Assembly: GCF_900660755.1 (NCBI RefSeq)
Contig: NZ_LR215050.1
Coordinates: forward strand, 372,001 to 436,000
Direction of reading: 5' to 3'
Length of the DNA stretch: 64,000 nt
Source: Acholeplasma hippikon
GTDB taxonomy: Bacteria; Bacillota_I; Bacilli_A; Acholeplasmatales; Acholeplasmataceae
In this document: positions 1-8,163 of the stretch, piece after piece
Layout: every line of letters begins with the position of its first letter
How positions within the stretch are numbered: the first letter of the stretch is position 1
Position numbers and translations under genes: made by a program
Notes under the pieces: model-generated
Seen by the model: the letters and a program-made list of their open reading frames with translations, nothing else
Told to the model about the DNA's origin: nothing
The model's database searches: none

Positions 1-23
1 ATATAATTTTTAGGGAGAATATA

Positions 24-1151
24 ATGGCAACATTACAATTAAAAAACATCAACAAGGTGTATTCTAATGGTGTACAAGCCGTTTTTGATTTCAATTTAGA
101 CATCAAAGACAAAGAATTCATCGTATTTGTTGGACCATCTGGTTGTGGGAAATCAACTACCCTCCGTATGATCGCGGGCCTTGAGGACATTAGTTCAGGC
201 GAATTATACATTGATAATGAATATAAGAACGATACAGCACCAAAAGATAGAGATATCGCAATGGTATTCCAAAGCTATGCGTTATATCCACATATGACTG
301 TGTATGATAACATTGCTTTTGGTTTAAAATTACGTAAAGTTCCTAAAGCAGTAATCAAAGAAAAAGTACATGCCGCAGCGGAAATCCTAGGTTTATTACC
401 TTACTTAGATCGTAAACCTAAAGCTTTATCTGGTGGACAAAGACAACGTGTCGCATTAGGCCGTTCAATTGTTCGTGATGCAAAAGTCTTCTTAATGGAC
501 GAACCATTATCAAACTTAGACGCTAAATTACGTGTCGTAATGCGTGGAGAATTAATTAAATTACACAAACAATTAAATACTACTACAATTTACGTAACAC
601 ACGATCAAATCGAAGCCATGACAATGGCAACTAGAATCGTAGTTATGAACAAAGGTTACATCATGCAAGTTGGTGAGCCAAAAGAAATTTATGACAAACC
701 AAACAACATGTTCGTAGCTGGTTTCATGGGAACACCTCCAATGAACTTCATCAATGGTGTAGTTGACGCTAAAGGTGTATTCCATGCCGGTACATACAAG
801 ATTACTTTACCTGCAGATAAATTCGAAATCATCACTGAAAATGGATTTATCGACAAACCAGTAGTTCTTGGTATCCGTGCAGAAGATATTCATGATGATG
901 AAATCGTTATGCAAGCTCATCCAAATGGAATTATCGATGTAGTTGTTGATGTTTCAGAATTATTAGGTGCTGAAACAAACATCTACACAGTAATCAATGA
1001 TGCAACTGTTATTGCTAAAGTTAATGCAAGAACAAATGTAAGAATTGGTGACAAGATTAAGTTAGGATTAGACTTAAACAAGATTCATTTCTTCGATCCA
1101 GTATCTGAAAACAGATTAGTAATCGATCCAAATAAGTTAGCAAAAAAATAA
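24..1151 (+). CDS. Sugar ABC transporter ATP-binding protein (MsmK/UgpC type)
   Basis: This is the ATPase of a CUT1-type carbohydrate ABC importer and acts on the cytoplasmic face of the membrane. Visible motifs are Walker A GPSGCGKST (residues 37-45), a Q-loop near 83, the signature LSGGQ (135-139), Walker B VFLMDEP (155-161) and the H-loop histidine at about 193. A C-terminal regulatory TOBE/OB region fills about 240-375. The 375-residue length is normal for MsmK/UgpC/MalK proteins, which can serve several permeases. The start follows a GGGAGA ribosome site and a terminator follows the gene. No permease or binding protein lies downstream; partners may lie upstream, outside the window. The substrate cannot be deduced. 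Confidence 0.93.
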   Translation: MATLQLKNINKVYSNGVQAVFDFNLDIKDKEFIVFVGPSGCGKSTTLRMIAGLEDISSGELYIDNEYKNDTAPKDRDIAMVFQSYALYPHMTVYDNIAFGLKLRKVPKAVIKEKVHAAAEILGLLPYLDRKPKALSGGQRQRVALGRSIVRDAKVFLMDEPLSNLDAKLRVVMRGELIKLHKQLNTTTIYVTHDQIEAMTMATRIVVMNKGYIMQVGEPKEIYDKPNNMFVAGFMGTPPMNFINGVVDAKGVFHAGTYKITLPADKFEIITENGFIDKPVVLGIRAEDIHDDEIVMQAHPNGIIDVVVDVSELLGAETNIYTVINDATVIAKVNARTNVRIGDKIKLGLDLNKIHFFDPVSENRLVIDPNKLAKK

Positions 1152-1163
1152 TCTAAATAAATT

Positions 1164-1199
1164 AAAGAGTAATCATGCAAGAGGGTTACTCTTTTTTTT
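1164..1199 (+). terminator. Intrinsic terminator after ABC ATPase gene
   Basis: A 9-bp stem (1164-1172 with 1186-1194) is followed by a T-run, 13 bases after the stop codon. Confidence 0.85.
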
Positions 1200-1226
1200 A
1201 TATAATATAAGTAAAAGAGGTGGACT

Positions 1227-1739
1227 ATGATTTACAATATCAAAGTTAAAGATTCAAACTATATGATGAGTTCCTTAGAAACTTATAAGGGGAAAGTTAT
1301 GCTTATAGTGAATACTGCAACAAAATGTGGTTTTACAAAACAGTATGAAGGTTTACAGTTACTTTATGAAAAATACGAAGATAAAGGATTTGTAATATTA
1401 GATTTCCCATGTAACCAATTTTTGATGCAAGCGCCAGGTTCAGTTGCTGATATAAAAAGTTTTTGTGAACTAAATTATCATACGACATTTCCTTTATTTG
1501 ATAAAATCAAAGTTAATGGATTTTTTGCGCATCCGTTATATCGTTATCTTAAGTCCAATTCACCTCAAGAATTTGGTCCAGGTCAAACAGAAGTTTTACA
1601 ATCAAAAAAACTAAAAACCAAGGAAATTAAATGGAATTTCACCAAATTTTTAATAGATAGAGATGGCACCATATTATATAGATTTAGTCCACAAGTTACA
1701 CCTGAAGAGATTGAAAAATTTGTAGTAAAGATACTATAA
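1227..1739 (+). CDS. Glutathione peroxidase family (thiol peroxidase) protein
   Basis: A thioredoxin-fold peroxidase that reduces hydroperoxides in the cytoplasm. The peroxidatic cysteine is C34 in TKCGFT, with the family glutamine at Q64 (FPCNQF) and the Trp-Asn pair at W136-N137 (WNFTKF), so the catalytic tetrad is complete with Cys instead of selenocysteine. At 170 residues it is slightly longer than the usual ~160. Bacterial Cys-Gpx proteins of this type usually use thioredoxin rather than glutathione; that is family knowledge, not visible here. The start is preceded by an AGGTGG ribosome site. It is a single-gene unit between two terminators. Confidence 0.92.
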   Translation: MIYNIKVKDSNYMMSSLETYKGKVMLIVNTATKCGFTKQYEGLQLLYEKYEDKGFVILDFPCNQFLMQAPGSVADIKSFCELNYHTTFPLFDKIKVNGFFAHPLYRYLKSNSPQEFGPGQTEVLQSKKLKTKEIKWNFTKFLIDRDGTILYRFSPQVTPEEIEKFVVKIL

Positions 1740-1764
1740 TCAAATAATAATGAAGCCATTAATT

Positions 1765-1797
1765 GCTCGCTAATTTGACTTTAGCGGGCTTTTTTGA
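1765..1797 (+). terminator. Intrinsic terminator after peroxidase gene
   Basis: A stem at 1765-1773 pairs with 1781-1789 (one G-T wobble) and is followed by a T-run. Confidence 0.8.
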
Positions 1798-1849
1798 TAA
1801 AATAATAATCGTTATACATATAGTATGCAATGGAGGAAAAAACAAACAT

Positions 1850-1912
1850 ATGGATGATACAAGTAGTGGACAGAGGACGATTGAAGAGCCTTTAGATTGG
1901 AGAACAATCTAA
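1850..1912 (+). CDS. Possible 20-codon leader peptide upstream of the CBS-domain protein
   Basis: The reading frame from ATG at 1850 to TAA at 1910-1912 encodes 20 residues (begins MDDTSSGQRT, ends EPLDWRTI). A GGAGG sequence lies at 1832-1836, with a rather long 13-base spacing. Its stop overlaps the ATG of the next gene as TAATG, an arrangement typical of translational coupling. Length alone gives no function. It could instead be a chance open frame in an untranslated leader. Confidence 0.35.
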   Translation: MDDTSSGQRTIEEPLDWRTI

Positions 1913-3234
1913 TGGTTAATATTTTACTAATTGTTCTTGTCATCGTTCTAAATGGTATTTTTGCATCAAGTGAAATGGCTATCGTTTCAGCAAATAGAAA
2001 AAGAGTAGAATTAGATGCTGAAGAAGGCAATAAACGAGCAAAAAAACTATTACCATTTATGGAACAACCGACTAGATTCCTATCAACAATTCAAATTGGA
2101 ATTACTATGTTCGGATTTATTAACGGTGCTGTAGCATCAAGTACATTCTCTGCACAAATTTCATCAGTACTTTCTGAAAAGTTTGGTGTAAGTTTAACTT
2201 TAATGTCAGCAATCGTATCAGTATTAATTACTTTAATACTAACATTTTTCCAAGTTGTTTTAGGTGAATTGGTTCCTAAACGCTTAGCTATGAAAGCACC
2301 AGAAAAAGTTGCCTATGCTTTCATTGGTTTTTTAAGTTGGATTGCCTTAATTATGAGACCGTTTGTTTCATTATTAACAGGAACAGCTAACTTAATTGGC
2401 AAATTATTTGGTATTAATCCAAATGATAATGATGACACATTAACTGAAGATGAATTAAGACTTGAACTTAATGCATCAGAATTGAAAGGTGTTATTGATA
2501 AGTCTGAAAATGAAATGATTCAAAATATCTTTGAATTCGATACAACGACAGTTTCTGAGGTGATGACACATAGAACTGAAGTATCTGCTATTGAATTAGG
2601 AAGCACAAAAGAAGAGATTATTAGTTATGTAACTTCTGAAAAATACACACGTTTCCCAGTTTATGAAGATTCAATTGATCATATTATCGGTATCTTACAT
2701 GTTAAAGACTTATTAAGATATATTGAGAATAAAAACGATGAATCATTCGATTTAAAATCATTATTAAGAGATCCTTTATTCGTTCCATCTTCAAAAAACA
2801 CAAGACAATTATTTAGAGATATGCAAACTTCTAAAGTTCATATTGCAATTGTTATTGATGAATACGGCGGAACAGCTGGTATTGTTACATTTGAAGATTT
2901 AATTGAAGAAATTGTTGGTAATATCTTTGATGAATATGATGATGAAGAACAAGAAATTTCCGAAATTAAAGATGATGAATATTTAATTGAAGGATTAACA
3001 AATATTGATGATGTGGAAGATATTTTAAATGCTCAATTACCTGTTGAAGAATATGATACTTTATCTGGTTTCATCTTAGGTCAATTAGGTAGATTCCCTG
3101 AAGAAGGAGAAGCGATTGTTATTGTATATAACAACTATCGCTTTGAAGTATTAGAATATCAAGATAGAGTAATCGAAAAAGTCAAAGTTACTAGAATTCA
3201 ACCAGTAGAAAATAATACAGTAGATGAGGATTAA
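1912..3234 (+). CDS. HlyC/CorC-type membrane protein with DUF21 and CBS domains
   Basis: An integral membrane protein of the CNNM/CorC (hemolysin-C-like) family. The N-terminal ~170 residues hold the DUF21 membrane region with several hydrophobic segments. A pair of CBS domains follows (about 200-325, including TRFPVYEDSIDHIIGILHV), then a C-terminal CorC_HlyC domain (from about 345). Family members are linked to Mg2+/cation export; the hemolysin name is historical. A TTG in frame at 1897 would add five residues, but the GGAG at 1899-1902 is well placed for the ATG at 1912, so that start is preferred. It is possibly coupled to the short frame 1850-1912. The terminator stem includes the last codons. 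Confidence 0.88.
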   Translation: MVNILLIVLVIVLNGIFASSEMAIVSANRKRVELDAEEGNKRAKKLLPFMEQPTRFLSTIQIGITMFGFINGAVASSTFSAQISSVLSEKFGVSLTLMSAIVSVLITLILTFFQVVLGELVPKRLAMKAPEKVAYAFIGFLSWIALIMRPFVSLLTGTANLIGKLFGINPNDNDDTLTEDELRLELNASELKGVIDKSENEMIQNIFEFDTTTVSEVMTHRTEVSAIELGSTKEEIISYVTSEKYTRFPVYEDSIDHIIGILHVKDLLRYIENKNDESFDLKSLLRDPLFVPSSKNTRQLFRDMQTSKVHIAIVIDEYGGTAGIVTFEDLIEEIVGNIFDEYDDEEQEISEIKDDEYLIEGLTNIDDVEDILNAQLPVEEYDTLSGFILGQLGRFPEEGEAIVIVYNNYRFEVLEYQDRVIEKVKVTRIQPVENNTVDED

Positions 3235-3252
3235 CCTCATCTACTTTTTTTC
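3220..3252 (+). terminator. Intrinsic terminator overlapping the stop codon
   Basis: A 10-bp perfect stem (3220-3229 with 3235-3244) has the stop codon TAA in its loop and is followed by eight T's. Confidence 0.9.
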
Positions 3253-3288
3253 TTAATAAAATGTTACAATTTAATTAGAGGTGATTAT

Positions 3289-4713
3289 ATGAATATAGCA
3301 TTTGTTTCAAGTGAAGTATTTCCTTATTCTAAGACAGGTGGATTAGCAGATATCGCTCATTTTTTACCTAAAGGTTTAATTAAACATGGAAATCAAGTTA
3401 CATTGATTACGCCCTACTATAAATCGATTAGTAAGTATCATCACGATATGGAATTTTTAGGTAGAAAGAATATCATCATGGGAGGTATCGAAACAATTGT
3501 AAATTTCTTTATCTTAAAGAAAGATGACTTAGATATTGTTTTTATTCAAAATATGCATTATTTTGAACGTGATAGATTTTATGGATACAATGATGATGCA
3601 GAAAGATTTACATGTTTTTCATATGCAGCATTAGAAGTGCTTCAATTATTAAAAAATTTTCCAAACATTTTACATTTGAATGATTGGCAAACCGGAATGA
3701 TTCCATATCTACTAGACACACATTATCGTCATAGAAATCTCAATTATTATAAATTACATACATTATTGACCATTCACAACCTAGAATATCAAGGTACATT
3801 TGACCCGTATGTTTCAAGATTTTTCAATAGTGATTTTAATTATTCATATATTCATTTTGAACGCGTGAACTTCTTGAAAGCTGGTATTGATCGTGCAACT
3901 AAGATTAATACCGTCTCTCCAAACTATAAAAATGAGATATTAACCCAACAGTATGGTTTTTCATTAGATGGCTCACTCCGTAATCGATCTAATGATTTAG
4001 TTGGTATTTTAAACGGTATAGATGAAGATACATTTAATCCAAAAGTAGATGATTATATTTACAAATATGATATTAAAACCTATAAAAAAGGAAAATTTGA
4101 AAACAAACGTCAATTATATGAACTTCATAATTTAAATCATGACCTTAATAAGCCATTAGTAGCTTATGTAGGACGTTATGCAAATCAAAAGGGTGTATGG
4201 ATGATTAAAGATACTTTAGAAGAAATTATTCAAACTACTGATGCTAATTTCTTTTTATTGGGTAGTGGAGATCCATATTATGAAAACTATTTTAAATACT
4301 TAACTGATAAATATCCAGATAGGGTAGGTAACTATGCTGGGTATAACGAATCGCTTGCACACTTGATTTATGCAGCATCAGATATATTTATGATGCCTAG
4401 TGAATTTGAACCTTGTGGTTTAGGTCAGATGATTGCGATGAAGTATGGCTCTTTACCTGTTGTACGTGAAACAGGAGGATTAAAAGATACTGTTGAACCC
4501 TACAATATGTTTACTAAAAGTGGTACAGGGTTTAGTTTCGCTAACCTTTCATCAAATGAATTTAAGTCTAAGCTGTTAGAAGCGATTCATCTATATGAAG
4601 AAAATCCGGATGATTTTAATAAACTTATACAACAAGCCATGCATAAAGATTACACTAATGATAAAATGGCATTAACATATATAGAATTATATAAAAACAT
4701 TTTAGGGGGATAA
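3289..4713 (+). CDS. glgA: Glycogen synthase (ADP-glucose dependent)
   Basis: A GT5-family glucosyltransferase that extends alpha-1,4-glucan from ADP-glucose in the cytoplasm. The diagnostic ADP-glucose-binding KTGGLAD motif lies at residues 15-21. NTVSPNYK, VGRYANQKG and the C-terminal EFEPCGLGQM motif (about 371-380) complete the GT-B fold. The 474-residue length is normal. The start follows an AGAGGTGAT ribosome site. It is followed one base later by glgC, which makes its substrate. No branching enzyme or phosphorylase lies in the window. Confidence 0.96.
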   Translation: MNIAFVSSEVFPYSKTGGLADIAHFLPKGLIKHGNQVTLITPYYKSISKYHHDMEFLGRKNIIMGGIETIVNFFILKKDDLDIVFIQNMHYFERDRFYGYNDDAERFTCFSYAALEVLQLLKNFPNILHLNDWQTGMIPYLLDTHYRHRNLNYYKLHTLLTIHNLEYQGTFDPYVSRFFNSDFNYSYIHFERVNFLKAGIDRATKINTVSPNYKNEILTQQYGFSLDGSLRNRSNDLVGILNGIDEDTFNPKVDDYIYKYDIKTYKKGKFENKRQLYELHNLNHDLNKPLVAYVGRYANQKGVWMIKDTLEEIIQTTDANFFLLGSGDPYYENYFKYLTDKYPDRVGNYAGYNESLAHLIYAASDIFMMPSEFEPCGLGQMIAMKYGSLPVVRETGGLKDTVEPYNMFTKSGTGFSFANLSSNEFKSKLLEAIHLYEENPDDFNKLIQQAMHKDYTNDKMALTYIELYKNILGG

Positions 4714-4714
4714 A

Positions 4715-5941
4715 ATGGAAACATTAGGACTTATATTAGCGGGTGGTAAGGGATCAAGATTAGATATCCTATCAAATAAACGCTCAAAACCAGCAATGCC
4801 TTTTGCTGGTAAATATAGAATTATTGACTTTGCTTTATCGAATTGTAGTCAATCAGGAATATATGATATTGCGATTCTTACACAATACTTACCATTATCT
4901 TTAAATGAACATATTGGTTCCGGTAAGCCATGGGATTTAGATAGAAATAACTCAGCAGTTACATTACTTCAACCACATACGATGTGGTATAACGGTACGG
5001 CTGATTCTGTCGTTAAAAATTTAGACTATATTTTAAAGAAAAATCCAAAATATGTACTAATTCTATCAGGTGACCATATTTATAAGATGGATTATCGCAA
5101 GATGATTAATGTACATAAAGAAACTAAAGCGAAATTAACAATCGCATGTCAAGAAGTAGACCCAACTGAAGTATCTCGTTTTGGTATCATGACAACCAAT
5201 AGAGAAGATGAAATTATTGAATTCCAAGAAAAACCGAAAGAATCTAAATCACGCTTAGCAAGTATGGGAATTTATCTTTTTGATTTAGATTTATTAAAAG
5301 AAATCTTATTAAAATTACCAAATGAGGACTTGGATTTTGGTAATCACATCATTCCATATTTGATCCAAAATACCGAAAAAAAGGTTTATGCATATCGATT
5401 TAATGATTATTGGCAAGATGTTGGAACATATGAATCATATTTAAACACCAATTTAGATATGATTAAAGAACATAATGATTTAGATTTATACGATCCTAAT
5501 TGGAAAGTATTTACTAAATCAGAAGAAAGGCCCCCAGTAAAAGTAAGTGATACAGCTAAGATTCAAAGTTCACTTATATCAAATGGCTGTGTCATTGAAG
5601 GTACAGTTATAAACTCTGTTTTATCTCCGGGGGTTAGAGTAGGTAAAGGAAGTGTTGTTAGAGATTCAATTATATTAAATGATACAATCATTAGTGAAAA
5701 TGTAGAAATTGAACGTTGTATCATTGATAAACACGTTGTTGTCGGTAGAGAAACTAAGATTGGGTTTGGTGAAGAAAATATACCAAATATTGAAAAACCA
5801 GATGTATTATCATGTGGTATTACAGTGATTGAAAAAAGTGCAATCATTCCATCAAACCTTGTTATTGGAAAGAACGTACGAATTTTTAGATCAGCAAAAT
5901 TTGATACTAAAGTAATTCCAAGTGGCACAACCTTAAAGTAA
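4715..5941 (+). CDS. glgC: Glucose-1-phosphate adenylyltransferase (ADP-glucose pyrophosphorylase)
   Basis: Makes ADP-glucose from ATP and glucose-1-phosphate, the committed step of bacterial glycogen synthesis. The N-terminal nucleotidyltransferase domain shows LAGGKGSRL (residues 8-16), KPAMPFAGKYRIIDF, WYNGTADSV, SGDHIYKMDY and WQDVGTYESY. The C-terminal ~120 residues are a hexapeptide-repeat left-handed beta-helix. At 408 residues the protein is full length. The ATG lies one base after the glgA stop and the two are clearly co-transcribed. Both the nucleotide-binding motif and WQDVGT are intact, which favours a catalytic GlgC over a GlgD-like regulatory subunit. Confidence 0.95.
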   Translation: METLGLILAGGKGSRLDILSNKRSKPAMPFAGKYRIIDFALSNCSQSGIYDIAILTQYLPLSLNEHIGSGKPWDLDRNNSAVTLLQPHTMWYNGTADSVVKNLDYILKKNPKYVLILSGDHIYKMDYRKMINVHKETKAKLTIACQEVDPTEVSRFGIMTTNREDEIIEFQEKPKESKSRLASMGIYLFDLDLLKEILLKLPNEDLDFGNHIIPYLIQNTEKKVYAYRFNDYWQDVGTYESYLNTNLDMIKEHNDLDLYDPNWKVFTKSEERPPVKVSDTAKIQSSLISNGCVIEGTVINSVLSPGVRVGKGSVVRDSIILNDTIISENVEIERCIIDKHVVVGRETKIGFGEENIPNIEKPDVLSCGITVIEKSAIIPSNLVIGKNVRIFRSAKFDTKVIPSGTTLK

Positions 5942-5953
5942 TCAAATATAATA

Positions 5954-5983
5954 AAAAATCGCCTTTAATAGGCGATTTTATTA
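5954..5983. terminator. Bidirectional terminator between glgC and lipoprotein gene
   Basis: A 9-bp stem (5955-5963 with 5971-5979) with A/T runs on both sides serves two convergent genes. Confidence 0.85.
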
Positions 5984-5991
5984 TTTATATG

Positions 5992-6963
5992 TTATTTTAA
6001 TGGAATTTGATTTAATAATTGAACATATTCAGAAACTGTAATTGTAACACCAGCTAAATCATCAAATTTTCCATCATTATTTAATGTTGGTAATGTTTGG
6101 TTTTCAACTAAGTATTCTCCAATACGTGCAGCATGTTCAAAGTATTCTAACCCTGAAGAACCGTTTGGAGTTTTTAATCCATATGAATATCCTAATTGAT
6201 TTTTAGTTAAGTATTTAGTAGGATTTTGTCCATTATATGGAGCAATAATACTTACTGATTTAGGAGCTGTTTCCGGATTACCATCGTGATCCCAAGCATA
6301 TTTTTCAATTTTATTTAATTCATTCATTTTTAAACGATAACCAACTTGAGTTGTATTATAGTTAGCTAATACAATTGAACCATTAACAACAATGAATGTA
6401 CCAAATGTATATTGGTTAAATGCTTCACCCATAATAACTACATCTTTAACTGGATCATAGAAGTTATTGCTAGTTTTTTCTGTTCCATTTTCTTTATTAG
6501 AGAAGAAGTAGTAGCCATCTTGGTATTTACCTTTAGCAATTGGCCCATTAGCTAATGCTTTTTCTACTAAAGCATAGAAATCACCAGTACCGATTGTTGC
6601 GCCAGCAGGAACTGGAATTCTATCATTGTAATTTTGTGTTTCAATTAATTTAGCAGTAATTAAATCAGCTTGTTCATGCCATTTTAATTTAGTTGGATCA
6701 GAAGACATATTGTATAAACCGGCTTTTGATGCATCATATTTTGATAAACCTTTAGTTGCTAATGTATCTCCAGCGATATGATATCCATTCCATTCAGCAT
6801 CAACGATTTTGTTACCCTTCTTAGTAACAACAACGTAGTAAACCCATGCAGAATCTTGATTAGTTTCAGCCGTTGCGAAGTAGTAAGTATAATTATTTTG
6901 AGAACATCCTGCCAATGTAATCACAGAAATAATTGTTAGTAAGATTAATAATAACTTTTTCAT
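5992..6963 (-). CDS. Lipoprotein with two FMN-binding-like repeats
   Basis: A surface lipoprotein: MKKLLLIL signal, hydrophobic core and lipobox LAGC with cysteine near residue 19-20. Two homologous-looking halves each end in a flavinylation-type motif, AGATIGT in the first and AGVTITVSEY at the C-terminus, the site where ApbE attaches FMN in FMN-binding domains. Two-domain lipoproteins of this sort include the pheromone lipoprotein PplA of flavin-based extracellular electron transfer. Both motifs deviate from the usual SGATxS. A longer frame begins at 6975, but its GGAGGT is the ribosome site for the ATG at 6963, so the shorter start is chosen. The neighbour at 7131 is a single-domain relative. 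Confidence 0.75.
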   Translation of the reverse strand: MKKLLLILLTIISVITLAGCSQNNYTYYFATAETNQDSAWVYYVVVTKKGNKIVDAEWNGYHIAGDTLATKGLSKYDASKAGLYNMSSDPTKLKWHEQADLITAKLIETQNYNDRIPVPAGATIGTGDFYALVEKALANGPIAKGKYQDGYYFFSNKENGTEKTSNNFYDPVKDVVIMGEAFNQYTFGTFIVVNGSIVLANYNTTQVGYRLKMNELNKIEKYAWDHDGNPETAPKSVSIIAPYNGQNPTKYLTKNQLGYSYGLKTPNGSSGLEYFEHAARIGEYLVENQTLPTLNNDGKFDDLAGVTITVSEYVQLLNQIPLK

Positions 6964-7130
6964 ATTTACCTCCATGTGTGAATCGTTATTTTTTCAACAT
7001 TTCAATTATATATTTATTATACTTGTAAGTAAAGCAATTATATAAAATAATATTTCATAATTTGTGAAAATTTGTAATAAAAAATAGGGATTAAGATAAC
7101 CCCTATTTCGTTACACTATATCGTATTTTA

Positions 7131-7892
7131 TTATTTAGCGTTTGCAACTGCTCTTTGAGTAACTGCTTGGTAATCTTTGAAATCTGATAGTGTAGCACCT
7201 GAAACGAAATCAGCTGAAGCCCATTTCTTATCAGCATTTAATGCGAATGTACCTTCATAATCTGCAATCATTGCTTTAATAACTTCTTCCATGTTACCTT
7301 TCCATCCTAATGGATAGTTAGCACCGCTCCAGTAACCTGATTCAGATTTAGTCATAGCTTTAGCAGCATTACCTGTTACAACTAATTCAGTTGATTTAGT
7401 AGCAGCAGTAGCGCTATCAACGATGAATACTTTACCAGCTTTAACTGCTTCAACATAAGCTTTAGCTTTAGCTTCATCTTTAACTTCAGCTTCGATGTTA
7501 ACTCCACCTTTTAGGTATTGGATATTGTTTGAATTATCTAATGAACCTTCATAAACTTCACCGTTTACATAGAAGAATTTAGCATAATAAGTTCTAGCAC
7601 CTGTATTTGCATTCACTTTAACAACTACGTTTGCAGGAGCTTTATCAATGATTTCATCTCCGTTAACTTCTTTCCATTCGTCTTTAGCAGCGATTTGACC
7701 TGCATTATATGGTAAGAAATATTCTTCAATTGACATTTCTTTAATTTTCTTACCTGACATTTTAACGTTGACTTCACCAACGTAGTGACCATGTACTAAA
7801 CCGTATCCAGTCCCCTCTTTTTCTTTTGCGTTACATCCCACTAATACTAGTGATGCAACAAATACGAACATAGCAAAAAACACTTTTTTCAT
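7131..7892 (-). CDS. FMN-binding lipoprotein, single domain
   Basis: A 253-residue lipoprotein with signal MKKVFFAMFVFVASLVLVGC (lipobox cysteine at 20). The C-terminal motif SGATLS (in DFVSGATLSDFKDYQ) matches the covalent FMN-attachment signature used by ApbE flavin transferase, with Thr as acceptor. The likely role is a membrane-anchored flavoprotein electron carrier outside the cell; this is inferred from the family. A strong GAGGAGG ribosome site and a consensus promoter (7939-7967) suggest high expression. No ApbE or NADH dehydrogenase partner lies in the window. The neighbouring lipoprotein at 5992 carries related motifs. Confidence 0.78.
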   Translation of the reverse strand: MKKVFFAMFVFVASLVLVGCNAKEKEGTGYGLVHGHYVGEVNVKMSGKKIKEMSIEEYFLPYNAGQIAAKDEWKEVNGDEIIDKAPANVVVKVNANTGARTYYAKFFYVNGEVYEGSLDNSNNIQYLKGGVNIEAEVKDEAKAKAYVEAVKAGKVFIVDSATAATKSTELVVTGNAAKAMTKSESGYWSGANYPLGWKGNMEEVIKAMIADYEGTFALNADKKWASADFVSGATLSDFKDYQAVTQRAVANAK

Positions 7893-7938
7893 ATGATTTC
7901 CTCCTCTTAATTTGTGTTTATCGTTTGATTACAGCCTT

Positions 7939-7967
7939 ATTATAATTTAGTATTTTTGAAATGTCAA
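7939..7967 (-). promoter_or_regulatory. Consensus promoter for the FMN-binding lipoprotein gene
   Basis: On the minus strand, TTGACA (7967-7962), a 17-base spacer and TATAAT (7944-7939) exactly match the sigma-A consensus, about 50 bases upstream of the start at 7892. Confidence 0.85.
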
Positions 7968-8110
7968 AGAAAGTTATAAAAGAAAATTCATTGAAAAAAA
8001 ATACATGAAATTGTATGTTTTTTTTCACACTTTATAAAATCATTTAGTAATTCAAAAAAGATATAGTATAATATTTTTTATGTGTTTGTAAGTAAATGAA
8101 AAATTTATCA

Positions 8111-8140
8111 TTGTTTACATGATATGTAATATGATACAAT
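8111..8140 (+). promoter_or_regulatory. Probable promoter for lepA
   Basis: TTGTTT (8111-8116), an 18-base spacer and TACAAT (8135-8140) lie just upstream of lepA. An overlapping TTTACA at 8114 would give a spacer of 15. Confidence 0.5.
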
Positions 8141-8163
8141 AGTATCGTTATTGAAAGGTATGA

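Noticed and set aside
573-785. Minus-strand open frame inside the ABC ATPase gene
   Set aside because: It lies wholly inside a gene with clear motifs, lacks a ribosome site and resembles no family.
7990-8028. Near-perfect A/T inverted repeat as a terminator
   Set aside because: It is between divergent promoters, with no gene ending nearby; arms are nearly pure A and T runs and the pairing could be chance in AT-rich DNA.
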